Shown here piece by piece: positions 1 to 5,374 of a DNA stretch of 5,484 nucleotides. The translations under genes and the position numbers were made by a program. Numbering within the stretch: position 1 is the first letter of the stretch; the number at the start of each line of letters is the position of its first letter. A model generated the notes under the pieces. The model did no database searches. It saw nothing but the letters and a program-made list of their open reading frames with translations, and had not been told where the DNA came from. Source of the stretch: SOIA01 sp964346585 (GTDB taxonomy: Bacteria > Acidobacteriota > Aminicenantia > Aminicenantales > Aminicenantaceae); assembly GCA_964346585.1 (NCBI GenBank), contig CAYFVQ010000137.1:1-5484 (forward strand). Direction: 5' to 3'.

Positions 1-279
1 TATACAAAGGCAGCGGAGGAATTTTTCGTGAATTATATTCTTGCAATTGTGAAAATCGACGAAGACTCGAAAAAAGAACTGGAAAAAATGGAAACTGTTG
101 AGGGATTCCAAGTTGCCGCTGAAATAACAATCATGCTATTCGGCTCTGAAATAAAGATGGAAATGCAAGTCCTGGAGATAGACGAGAGACCGGCACCTGC
201 AGATGCTTATTCTGTCCCCGAAGGGTACACGAAAAAAACTCTTAATTTCGCTTACGGCATTCCGGGCCACTTTATCTAA
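1..279 (+). CDS. 3' end of a DUF4412-like protein (partial, runs off the left edge)
   Basis: The frame is open from base 1 to the TAA at 277-279, giving 92 visible residues with no stop, so this is most likely the C-terminal part of a longer gene. The visible part begins YTKAAEEFF. It has a Lys/Glu-rich helix, then a GFQV segment, beta-like stretches, and the ending APADAYSVPEGYTKK. A Pro-rich turn followed by VP-x-GY-K near the C-terminus is typical of DUF4412 and related exported or lipoprotein-like proteins of unknown function; I recognise this by eye only. A GTG at 28 preceded by GGAGGA (15-20) could in principle start an 83-residue protein. I prefer the partial reading because the upstream codons (AAEEFF) continue the same style of sequence. 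Any signal peptide would lie outside the window. It is separated from cheR by a hairpin and 314 bases, so co-transcription is unlikely. Confidence 0.6.
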   Translation, partial: YTKAAEEFFVNYILAIVKIDEDSKKELEKMETVEGFQVAAEITIMLFGSEIKMEMQVLEIDERPAPADAYSVPEGYTKKTLNFAYGIPGHFI

Positions 280-304
280 GAGAATATAAGTTTAAGGGAA
301 TATA

Positions 305-328
305 AAGGGCCTCAGCCATGAGGCCCTT
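305..328 (+). terminator. Perfect 10-bp hairpin, probable intrinsic terminator
   Basis: AAGGGCCTCA (305-314) pairs perfectly with TGAGGCCCTT (319-328) around the four-base loop GCCA, 26 bases after the stop of the left-edge gene. The stem is GC-rich. The downstream tract (CTCACATCTCATT) is only mildly T-rich, so termination may be partial or helped by the T residues of the stem itself. Confidence 0.6.
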
Positions 329-344
329 CTCACATCTCATTCCA

Positions 345-432
345 AGTCGGGGTCAGGCCTTGTCAGAATTGATGCTGCTCAGGCTCAAACTAGATCTCAA
401 TCTCGAAATCAAGATAAGGCCTGACCCCGACT
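345..432. repeat. 88-base element with perfect 17-bp inverted ends (REP/MITE-like)
   Basis: AGTCGGGGTCAGGCCTT (345-361) is the exact reverse complement of bases 416-432, with 54 bases between the arms. The GGGGTCAGGCCTT type of end resembles the short palindromic ends seen with REP-associated tyrosine transposases and small non-autonomous elements; that is recalled resemblance, not a search result. No transposase is encoded here, and I see no clear target-site duplication at the outer edges (CATTCCA on the left, CGGCCTT on the right). As RNA it could fold into a long hairpin. It lies between a probable terminator and the cheR promoter region, a typical place for such insertions. Confidence 0.55.
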
Positions 433-475
433 CGGCCTTCAAACGGTTTTTGAATACAAAAGCCGGAGCAAGCTG

Positions 476-484
476 TGTTACAAT
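476..484 (+). promoter_or_regulatory. Candidate extended -10 promoter for the CheR gene
   Basis: TGTTACAAT combines a TGn extension (476-478) with a 5/6 -10 box TACAAT (479-484). The nearest -35-like TTGAAT (450-455) is 23 bases away, too far for a normal spacer, so this would have to work as an extended -10 promoter. The 5' leader would be about 100 bases. Nothing else in the A-rich stretch 433-593 stands out. Confidence 0.3.
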
Positions 485-593
485 ACGCAGTCTAAAATTG
501 GCATGTGACTCGTTTCAAAAACAGAGCCAAAAAAAGTAGTCTTTTCTGGCTATCCAAAAAATAAAGAAAAATAGGAAATGGATGGAATCTTAA

Positions 594-1427
594 ATGACCA
601 AAGAGGATGAGAAAGTACTCCGCAGGATACTCAATCAAATTAACAGAGTCACAGGGTTCGATGCCCGGCAGTACCGAGCCCCCACTCTAAAAAGACGTCT
701 TGAGCGGAGACTTCTGGCGACAAAATCAAAAAGCTATGACGAATACCTGTTTTTATTAAAAAAAGATTCCTCTGAATCTCACAAATTTCTGGATGACCTG
801 TCCATAAATGTCTCTGATTTTTTCCGCGATAGAAGAATATTCATTACTCTCAAAGAAAAAATTTTGCCGAACTTGCTTGAAGAAATATCTGCAAATGGAG
901 GAAAAAGAATTCGCATCTGGTCCATCGGCTGCGCCAAAGGCCAAGAATCGTATTCAATGGCTATGATTTTAAAGGACACAGTGGAAAACGAAAAAAAGGA
1001 ATTGGAAATTTCAATTCATGCCACAGATATAAATAAAGCGTTGCTCAAACACGCAAGCAAAGGACTCTATCAAAAAAAAGAAATGAAAAATGTCCCCAAA
1101 AAATATTTGGATAAATATTTCGAAAAAATGAGCGAGAGTGAATTCCAAACAAAAGATAATATACGGAAATTGATTAAATTCAGGCAGCACAATATAATAA
1201 GTGAGAATATTTCAGGAAAATTCCATCTTATACTATGCCGAAATTTATTCATCTTCTTCACACCGGAGCTTCAGAAAAGAACATTCATTAAGATTCACAC
1301 TTCATTAAAAAAAGACGGGATACTGGTTCTTGGAACAGCAGAAACACCGAAGGATGGAAAGCTTTTCCGGAATCTATCTTCCCGCAATCATATTTATCAG
1401 AAAATAACACCACACAGGTTAAGATAG
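594..1427 (+). CDS. cheR: CheR-type protein-glutamate O-methyltransferase
   Basis: This is a 277-residue protein with the full CheR layout, predicted cytosolic, using S-adenosylmethionine to methylate glutamate side chains, classically on chemoreceptors. Residues 5-60 form the CheR N-terminal helical domain (GFDARQYRAPTLKRRLERR). Residues 70-275 are the Rossmann methyltransferase. It shows INVSDFFRD (71-79; Asn72 and Arg78 fit the SAM-contact positions), GCAKGQESYS (112-121), ATD (143-145) and ILCRNLFIFF (213-222). It ends with a lGtaE strand (246-250). The usual GEEPYS motif is GQESYS here, and the usual CRNVLIYF is CRNLFIFF; the key Glu118, Asp145 and Asn217 remain. ATG 594 is the only sensible start, because an in-frame TAA lies at 591-593. 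Ribosome binding is weak (GATGGA, 581-586). No chemoreceptor, CheB, CheA or CheW lies nearby, and the neighbour is a hybrid kinase, so the substrate is open. The family call is firm; the symbol denotes family only. Confidence 0.9.
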   Translation: MTKEDEKVLRRILNQINRVTGFDARQYRAPTLKRRLERRLLATKSKSYDEYLFLLKKDSSESHKFLDDLSINVSDFFRDRRIFITLKEKILPNLLEEISANGGKRIRIWSIGCAKGQESYSMAMILKDTVENEKKELEISIHATDINKALLKHASKGLYQKKEMKNVPKKYLDKYFEKMSESEFQTKDNIRKLIKFRQHNIISENISGKFHLILCRNLFIFFTPELQKRTFIKIHTSLKKDGILVLGTAETPKDGKLFRNLSSRNHIYQKITPHRLR

Positions 1428-1460
1428 AAAGTCTCAAAAAGGAAATTAACCTGTATTATT

Positions 1461-1584
1461 CACGAGTCGAGGTTGCTGTAGATGCGAGGCGTCGGCCCAT
1501 GAAGCTGTGGTCTTCCACCGCGATTGGGCCGCAACAAAGCAGATGCAGTGAGATCGGCTCGCCCGAAGGGTAAAAGATGCCGAC
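1461..1584 (+). other. GC-rich, highly self-complementary intergenic block (structured RNA or dispersed repeat)
   Basis: This block is clearly richer in G and C than the A/T-rich DNA on both sides. CGGCCCA (1493-1499) pairs with TGGGCCG (1525-1531). Inside that stem, GC (1504-1505) and GTGG (1507-1510) pair with CCAC (1515-1518) and GC (1520-1521, read as GC) around a TCTT loop, with a purine-rich internal loop between the two stems. A second hairpin pairs TCGGC (1554-1558) with GCCGA (1579-1583), with CCC-GAA-GGG (1562-1570) nested inside. GTTG (1472-1475) can also pair with CAAC (1532-1535). GTCGGC (1491-1496) could instead pair with GCCGAC (1579-1584), which would exclude the first two stems. 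I cannot match it to a named RNA family. A dispersed palindromic repeat is at least as likely as a regulatory RNA. Confidence 0.4.
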
Positions 1585-1699
1585 ATATAGGGAATTAATG
1601 GACATAAAAGAAAGTTTGAATCTTGATCTTGATAATAACCTACCTAAAGAGCTCATTCCATTGAAAATAATATATTGTGTCGGTATATTTTATGAATAA
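1577..1699 (+). CDS. Marginal 40-codon ORF upstream of the kinase, unrecognised
   Basis: An ATG at 1577 opens a 40-residue frame that ends at TAA 1697-1699. GAAGGG (1565-1570) lies six bases upstream of the start as a possible ribosome-binding site, though it sits inside a CCC-GAA-GGG hairpin. The peptide begins MPTYRELMDIKES and has a mildly hydrophobic end (IIYCVGIFYE). I recognise no family and see no signal peptide or full membrane segment. Its last codons overlap the predicted kinase promoter, which argues against a conserved gene. It could be a leader peptide, a gene remnant or chance. Confidence 0.15.
   Translation: MPTYRELMDIKESLNLDLDNNLPKELIPLKIIYCVGIFYE
1661..1689 (+). promoter_or_regulatory. 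Near-consensus sigma-70 promoter for the hybrid kinase
   Basis: TTGAAA (1661-1666, 5/6 match to the -35 box) and TATATT (1684-1689, 5/6 match to the -10 box) are separated by exactly 17 bases. The predicted transcript start, around 1696, leaves a leader of about 30 bases before the kinase ATG at 1726. This would let the kinase and HPt genes be transcribed independently of cheR, and a transcript from here would not include the structured block at 1461-1584. Confidence 0.55.
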
Positions 1700-1725
1700 T
1701 GCAGGGAAATACATAGAGGAAAGAA

Positions 1726-4326
1726 ATGGCGCAAAAAAAATCAACAGAAAACAAAACGTTTGAGGAATTATTTGACATCCTGGGAAAGGATGTTCAGTCT
1801 CTAAGGAAGCTCCATACAGACATCGACCTTACCCGTAAAAACTTACTCCAGAAACATAAAGAGATGCAGGCGTTAACCGAGAAATTGCAGTCTTCGGAAG
1901 AAGAATTGAGAGCGATGAACGAAGAATTGGAGGCCACAGCCGAAGAGTTAAGAGCTTCGAACGAAGAACTCGAAGCGACGAATGAGGAACTGCTGCAGGC
2001 AGAAGAAAGGCTCACGCTCGAGAAAGCTCAGCTTGACCAGTTGTTCGAAAGTGCGCAAGAAGCGATCGTAATGGCGGATAAAAACGGTCGCGTGCTCCGT
2101 GTGAATGACGAATTCACAAAACTATTCGGGTATGCTTCTGATGAGGCATCCGGAAAGTTGCTGGATAGGCTTGTTGCTCCCAAGGTCCATTATGACAAAG
2201 CGGCCTCGATCACTAAAAATGTGGCCAAAGGTAAGAAAGTGGCTTTTGAGGATGTGCGTCGACGAAAAGATGGAACACTTTTTGATGCGTCTGTTCTTGC
2301 CTCGCCGATCATGGTTAACGGTGAACTCAGAGCGGTTTATGGCATTTACAGAGACATCACTGGGCGTAAACGCGCCGAAGAGGCCATACAGAGAGAAGCC
2401 GCTAAACTCTCCGCCATGATTTCAAACATGGAAGAAGGAGTGATCTTTGTTGATAATCAAGACCGAATCATTGAAGTGAACGATTATTTTCTTAAGCTTT
2501 TCGGTAATGACAGAAAGGAAGTATTAGGTAAAATAATCTGGGATTTTCACTTCGGTCTATCTATAGGGATGCTCAAAAGGTCCATTCAAAGTTTCAAGGA
2601 CAATCCCAGTTCAGAGCCACTCGTTATTCAAAGTCCCTTGGGCAATCTGGAAACCATTTTTCGTATTCAACCGATCTACCGGAACGACAAATATGACGGT
2701 GTGCTGTTCAATATTCTGGATGTCACAGAGCTGGTTTCAGCCAGACAAGAAGCTTTATCAGCCAATCGGGCCAAGAGTGAATTCTTAGCGAACATGAGCC
2801 ATGAAATCCGGACACCCCTGAACGGAATCTTCGGCATGACTGATCTGGCCCTCAATACAAAACTCAGCCCTGAACAGAAGGATTACCTTGAGTCAATCAA
2901 AACATCCGCTGAATCGCTGATGGCCATAATCAACGATATCCTAGACTTCTCCAAAATTGAGGCAAGGAAGTTCGAGCTGGATTCAATCAATTTCAACCTG
3001 CGAGACACTATTGGCGACATCGTCTCTTCTCTGGCTCTGGAAGCTCATAATAAAAGATTGGAGCTTGCCTATCACATTCCCGCCGAAATCCCCGATGCAG
3101 TCGTGGGCGATCCCATCCGTCTGCGCCAGATCCTTGTCAACCTGATCAACAACGCCATCAAGTACACCGAAAAAGGGGAAATTGTGGTATCTGTAAGGGA
3201 AGAGTCAAAGACAAAAAAAGAAGTCCGCCTCCGCTTTGAAGTCGTTGACACCGGAATCGGAATCCCTGAGGCCAAGCAACAATTGATATTTGATCCCTTC
3301 GCCCAGGCAGACGGCTCCATAGCCCGCAGGCAAGGCGGTTCCGGGTTGGGTCTAGCCATATCGTCACAACTTGTCGAACTGATGGATGGCCAGATTGGGG
3401 TCAAAAGCAAGGTGGGAGAGGGCAGTACATTTTATTTTGATGTCCGTCTCGGTCTGAGGAAAAAAACAGAAGAGAAGCTATCGCCAGCTAAGCGAAAGGA
3501 GCTGCAGAATCTTCCTGTCCTGGTGGTGGATGACAATGCGACAAACAGACGCATCCTCAAAGAGATGCTGATCAACTGGAGTATGAAGCCCAAGACTGTC
3601 AGAAGCGGGCAAACGGCTTTAACAGCTATGCAAGAAGCAAAGAAAGCGGCCGAGCCTTTTCCGCTTATCGTTATCGACTCCAATATGCCAAAAATGGATG
3701 GCTTCACTCTCGCAGAGCGAATCAAGAAGAATCCGGCTCTGGCGCAAACAACGATAATCATGCTCACCTCTGCTGGCGTGAGCGGCGATGTGGACCGCTG
3801 CCGAAAATTGGGCATTTCAGCTTATATGACAAAACCGATCAAGCAGTCCGAATTATTGGATGCCATTATGCTGGTCGTTGGAACTCCCGCGCGAGGAAAA
3901 AAGAAAGTTCCTCTGATCACCGAGGATAAAATCCGCAAGCCTCACCGGCTCCTTCACATACTCCTGGCAGAGGATAACATCATCAATCAAAAAGTGGCTA
4001 TCCGTATTCTTGAAAAGAACGGACACAAAGTATCCGTGGCGAACAACGGCAACGAGGTCCTTTCCGCTCTCGAGAAAGCTCGTTTCGACCTCATTTTGAT
4101 GGATGTCCAAATGCCAATTATGGATGGGTTCAAGACAACCTTTTCTATTCGAAAAAAAGAGAAGAAGACAGGGTCTCATATCCCGATTATTGCTATGACC
4201 GCCCATGCCTTGAAAGGTGATCGGGAGCGCTGTCTGGATGTCGGGATGGATGACTATGTGGCTAAACCTCTCAAGCCAGAGGAGCTGATAAAAACGATCA
4301 ATCGTACTATTTCTAAAGAAGACTAA
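1726..4326 (+). CDS. Soluble hybrid sensor histidine kinase (coiled coil-PAS-PAS-HisKA-HATPase-REC-REC)
   Basis: This 866-residue protein has no membrane segment or signal peptide, so it should sense a cytoplasmic or redox/ligand cue through its PAS domains. In order: a long coiled coil (about 25-105) with Glu-Glu pairs every seven residues; PAS1 (about 104-218); PAS2 (about 226-337); HisKA with the H-box FLANMSHEIRTPLNG and His359; HATPase_c with N box NLINNAIKY (472-480), DTGIGIP (508-514), FDPF (522-525) and GGSGLGL (537-543). The first receiver has acidic Asp602/603, Asp651 in DSNMPKMDG, Thr681 and Lys703. The second has Glu749/Asp750, Asp793 in DVQMPIMDG, Thr825 and Lys847. All catalytic and phospho-accepting residues are present. 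There is no HPt domain inside; the next gene supplies one. ATG 1726 is preceded by AGAGGA (1715-1720), and the in-frame TAG at 1714-1716 excludes a longer start. The signal sensed cannot be told from sequence. Confidence 0.95.
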   Translation: MAQKKSTENKTFEELFDILGKDVQSLRKLHTDIDLTRKNLLQKHKEMQALTEKLQSSEEELRAMNEELEATAEELRASNEELEATNEELLQAEERLTLEKAQLDQLFESAQEAIVMADKNGRVLRVNDEFTKLFGYASDEASGKLLDRLVAPKVHYDKAASITKNVAKGKKVAFEDVRRRKDGTLFDASVLASPIMVNGELRAVYGIYRDITGRKRAEEAIQREAAKLSAMISNMEEGVIFVDNQDRIIEVNDYFLKLFGNDRKEVLGKIIWDFHFGLSIGMLKRSIQSFKDNPSSEPLVIQSPLGNLETIFRIQPIYRNDKYDGVLFNILDVTELVSARQEALSANRAKSEFLANMSHEIRTPLNGIFGMTDLALNTKLSPEQKDYLESIKTSAESLMAIINDILDFSKIEARKFELDSINFNLRDTIGDIVSSLALEAHNKRLELAYHIPAEIPDAVVGDPIRLRQILVNLINNAIKYTEKGEIVVSVREESKTKKEVRLRFEVVDTGIGIPEAKQQLIFDPFAQADGSIARRQGGSGLGLAISSQLVELMDGQIGVKSKVGEGSTFYFDVRLGLRKKTEEKLSPAKRKELQNLPVLVVDDNATNRRILKEMLINWSMKPKTVRSGQTALTAMQEAKKAAEPFPLIVIDSNMPKMDGFTLAERIKKNPALAQTTIIMLTSAGVSGDVDRCRKLGISAYMTKPIKQSELLDAIMLVVGTPARGKKKVPLITEDKIRKPHRLLHILLAEDNIINQKVAIRILEKNGHKVSVANNGNEVLSALEKARFDLILMDVQMPIMDGFKTTFSIRKKEKKTGSHIPIIAMTAHALKGDRERCLDVGMDDYVAKPLKPEELIKTINRTISKED
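1891..2001 (+). repeat. Heptad repeat in the kinase coiled coil resembling chemoreceptor methylation sites
   Basis: Within kinase residues 56-92 a seven-residue unit is repeated five times, placing Glu pairs at 59/60, 66/67, 73/74, 80/81 and 87/88, each followed by Leu. ATAEELRAS (70-78) and ASNEELEAT (77-85) fit the pattern small-small-x-Glx-Glx-x-x-small-small known from chemoreceptor methylation sites; the outer units fit it with one mismatch each. At DNA level the 21-base units vary in codon choice, so the repeat is kept at protein level and is not a recent slippage product. Similar EEL/NEEL repeats link CheR to PAS-kinase modules in CheB/CheR fusion proteins. Confidence 0.6.
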
Positions 4327-4362
4327 GAAAAAAGTAGAGAACGCGTCAAAGATCAAAGTGAA

Positions 4363-4722
4363 ATGAGCGAAAAAAACCAGCCAAAAAAAGATATTTCTCC
4401 TATAGACTATTCATCTTCACTCGAACGAGTCGGTGGAGATAAATCTTTCTTGAAGGATCTCCTTGATTTATATCTTGACGAATTTTCGGAAAAACACACC
4501 CAGCTCCAAGAGGCCATTCAGAAGAACAAATTCGATTTGATCCTCGAGCTTGGCCATAACTTGAAAGGCTCATCTGCAAATTTGAGTCTCATTTTTCTCC
4601 AAGAAGCCTCTTTCCAGATGGAGATAGCGGGGAAAGAGAGAGATATAGAGAAGGCAAAGAAAGCTTTATCCCTACTCGAGCAAGAATTTAAAAGATTAAA
4701 GGATTTTTTATCCCCAAAATAA
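4363..4722 (+). CDS. HPt (histidine phosphotransfer) domain protein
   Basis: This 119-residue, largely helical cytosolic protein contains a single HPt domain (about 15-115). The signature is GHNLKGSSANLS (64-75), with His65 as the phospho-accepting residue and Lys68/Gly69 in their conserved places. The N-terminal end, DYSSSLERVGGDKSFLKDLLDLYLDEF, is the usual first HPt helix pair. It should carry phosphate between the kinase's receiver domains and a final receiver such as the product of 4916-5278. The gene starts 36 bases after the kinase stop and in the same reading frame, with no further stop between them. The ribosome-binding site is poor (AAAGTG, 4355-4360), which points to translational coupling, or to descent from a kinase-HPt fusion. 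ATG 4363 is the only methionine start before the domain. Confidence 0.9.
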   Translation: MSEKNQPKKDISPIDYSSSLERVGGDKSFLKDLLDLYLDEFSEKHTQLQEAIQKNKFDLILELGHNLKGSSANLSLIFLQEASFQMEIAGKERDIEKAKKALSLLEQEFKRLKDFLSPK

Positions 4723-4867
4723 AATAGGAGAAAATGGGCGAAATGCTCCCTCTATCTTCATGCCAGGCGAGCCATTTCTTATCCTTTACATTGCTTTTAT
4801 TTTCAGATAGATAGGAGGGAAAGGAGTTGTGTTTATCAAGCAACAACTTCATTCTTTAAATTTTAAT

Positions 4868-4896
4868 TTGCCAAATGAGTCAAAATTTATTAGGCT
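4868..4896 (+). promoter_or_regulatory. Weak candidate promoter before the receiver gene
   Basis: TTGCCA (4868-4873, 5/6 to the -35 box) is followed 17 bases later by TAGGCT (4891-4896), only 3/6 to the -10 box. A second possibility is TTTACA (4785-4790) with TAGATA (4808-4813), also a 17-base spacer and also weak at -10. The 193-base gap and lack of a terminator after the HPt gene leave both an internal promoter and read-through possible. Confidence 0.2.
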
Positions 4897-4915
4897 CTAG
4901 GTCGGAAGAAGCAGA

Positions 4916-5278
4916 ATGAGCAAGAAGATAATAATTATCGATGATGACAAAGTCACGCTCACAATGCTGGAGGAAGTACTCACCAAAAACGGTTTTCAAG
5001 TTCTGAGCGCTCATGATGGAGCTGAAGGATATTTACTGATTGAAAAGGAAAAGCCAGATATTTTGATCAGTGATATGTTGATACCAAAACTTCATGGCTT
5101 GGACCTTTGCAAGAAAATCAAAGAAACTCCGGAGCTCGAACAAATAAAAGTCATATTAATGACCGCTGTCTACAAAGACCCTGTTTTCATGGCGCAGGCA
5201 AAGAGTAGTGGCGCTGATTACTTTATTGAAAAGCCTGTAGATACGAAAGACCTGATAAGCCGAATAAAGAAATTCTAA
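4916..5278 (+). CDS. Single-domain CheY-like response regulator
   Basis: This 120-residue protein is one receiver domain with no DNA-binding or enzymatic output. Conserved parts are the acidic pocket IIIIDDDK (Asp9-Asp11), the phospho-acceptor Asp53 in ISDMLIPKLHG, the switch Thr83 in LMTAVY, and Lys106-Pro107 in FIEKPVD. The acceptor loop reads DMLIPKLHG where most receivers have D-x-x-MP-x-x-G, a common variant. The start at 4916 follows GGAAGAAG (4904-4911) and lies at the usual distance from the first beta strand. It most likely receives phosphate from the HPt protein just upstream and acts by binding a partner, as CheY, Spo0F and DivK types do. The partner, such as a flagellar motor, another kinase or an anti-sigma system, is not in the window. 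Confidence 0.93.
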   Translation: MSKKIIIIDDDKVTLTMLEEVLTKNGFQVLSAHDGAEGYLLIEKEKPDILISDMLIPKLHGLDLCKKIKETPELEQIKVILMTAVYKDPVFMAQAKSSGADYFIEKPVDTKDLISRIKKF

Positions 5279-5344
5279 ACGCCCAAGATTAATAAAAACA
5301 CCCACCTGTTCTACTCACTCAATAATTCAGTGACACTTTTATAA

Positions 5345-5374
5345 TGTCATTGCGAACGGAGTGAAGCAATCTTC
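5345..5374. repeat. Interspersed palindromic repeat (ATTGCGA...GCAATC type)
   Basis: ATTGC (5349-5353) and GCAAT (5366-5370) flank a short inner AC/GT pairing around GGA, making an imperfect hairpin. The core GTCATTGCGA...GTGAAGCAATCT is familiar to me as a short repeat dispersed between genes in many unrelated bacterial genomes, including Rickettsia-, Dehalococcoides- and Desulfobacterota-like lineages. This is recall, not a search. ATCTTC-TAT-GAAGAT (5369-5383) forms a second perfect 6-bp hairpin at its right edge. The rest of 5279-5484 contains no gene I can support and no clear terminator for the receiver gene. Confidence 0.5.

Noticed and set aside
28..279. Complete 83-residue gene starting at GTG 28 with GGAGGA upstream
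   Set aside because: The frame stays open to base 1, and the upstream residues fit the same protein, so a truncated longer gene is more likely. The GTG start remains a minor alternative.
499..514. Sigma-54 promoter (TGGCATG-N4-TCGT) before cheR
   Set aside because: The -24 GG is present, but the essential -12 GC is GT and the TTGC box is poor.
318..539. 73-codon ORF between the left-edge gene and cheR
   Set aside because: Its start lies inside the terminator hairpin and its first half is the inverted-repeat element. The peptide is low in complexity (LRLKLDLNLEIKIRPDPD), has no recognisable fold and no usable ribosome-binding site.
1456..1656. 66-codon minus-strand ORF across the structured block
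   Set aside because: It spans the self-complementary GC-rich block, has no recognisable domain, and is better explained by base composition.
3853..4356. 167-codon minus-strand ORF opposite the kinase receivers, and other minus-strand frames within 756-4356
   Set aside because: They lie antisense to a clear, fully conserved multi-domain kinase or to CheR and show no family features. They are shadow frames.
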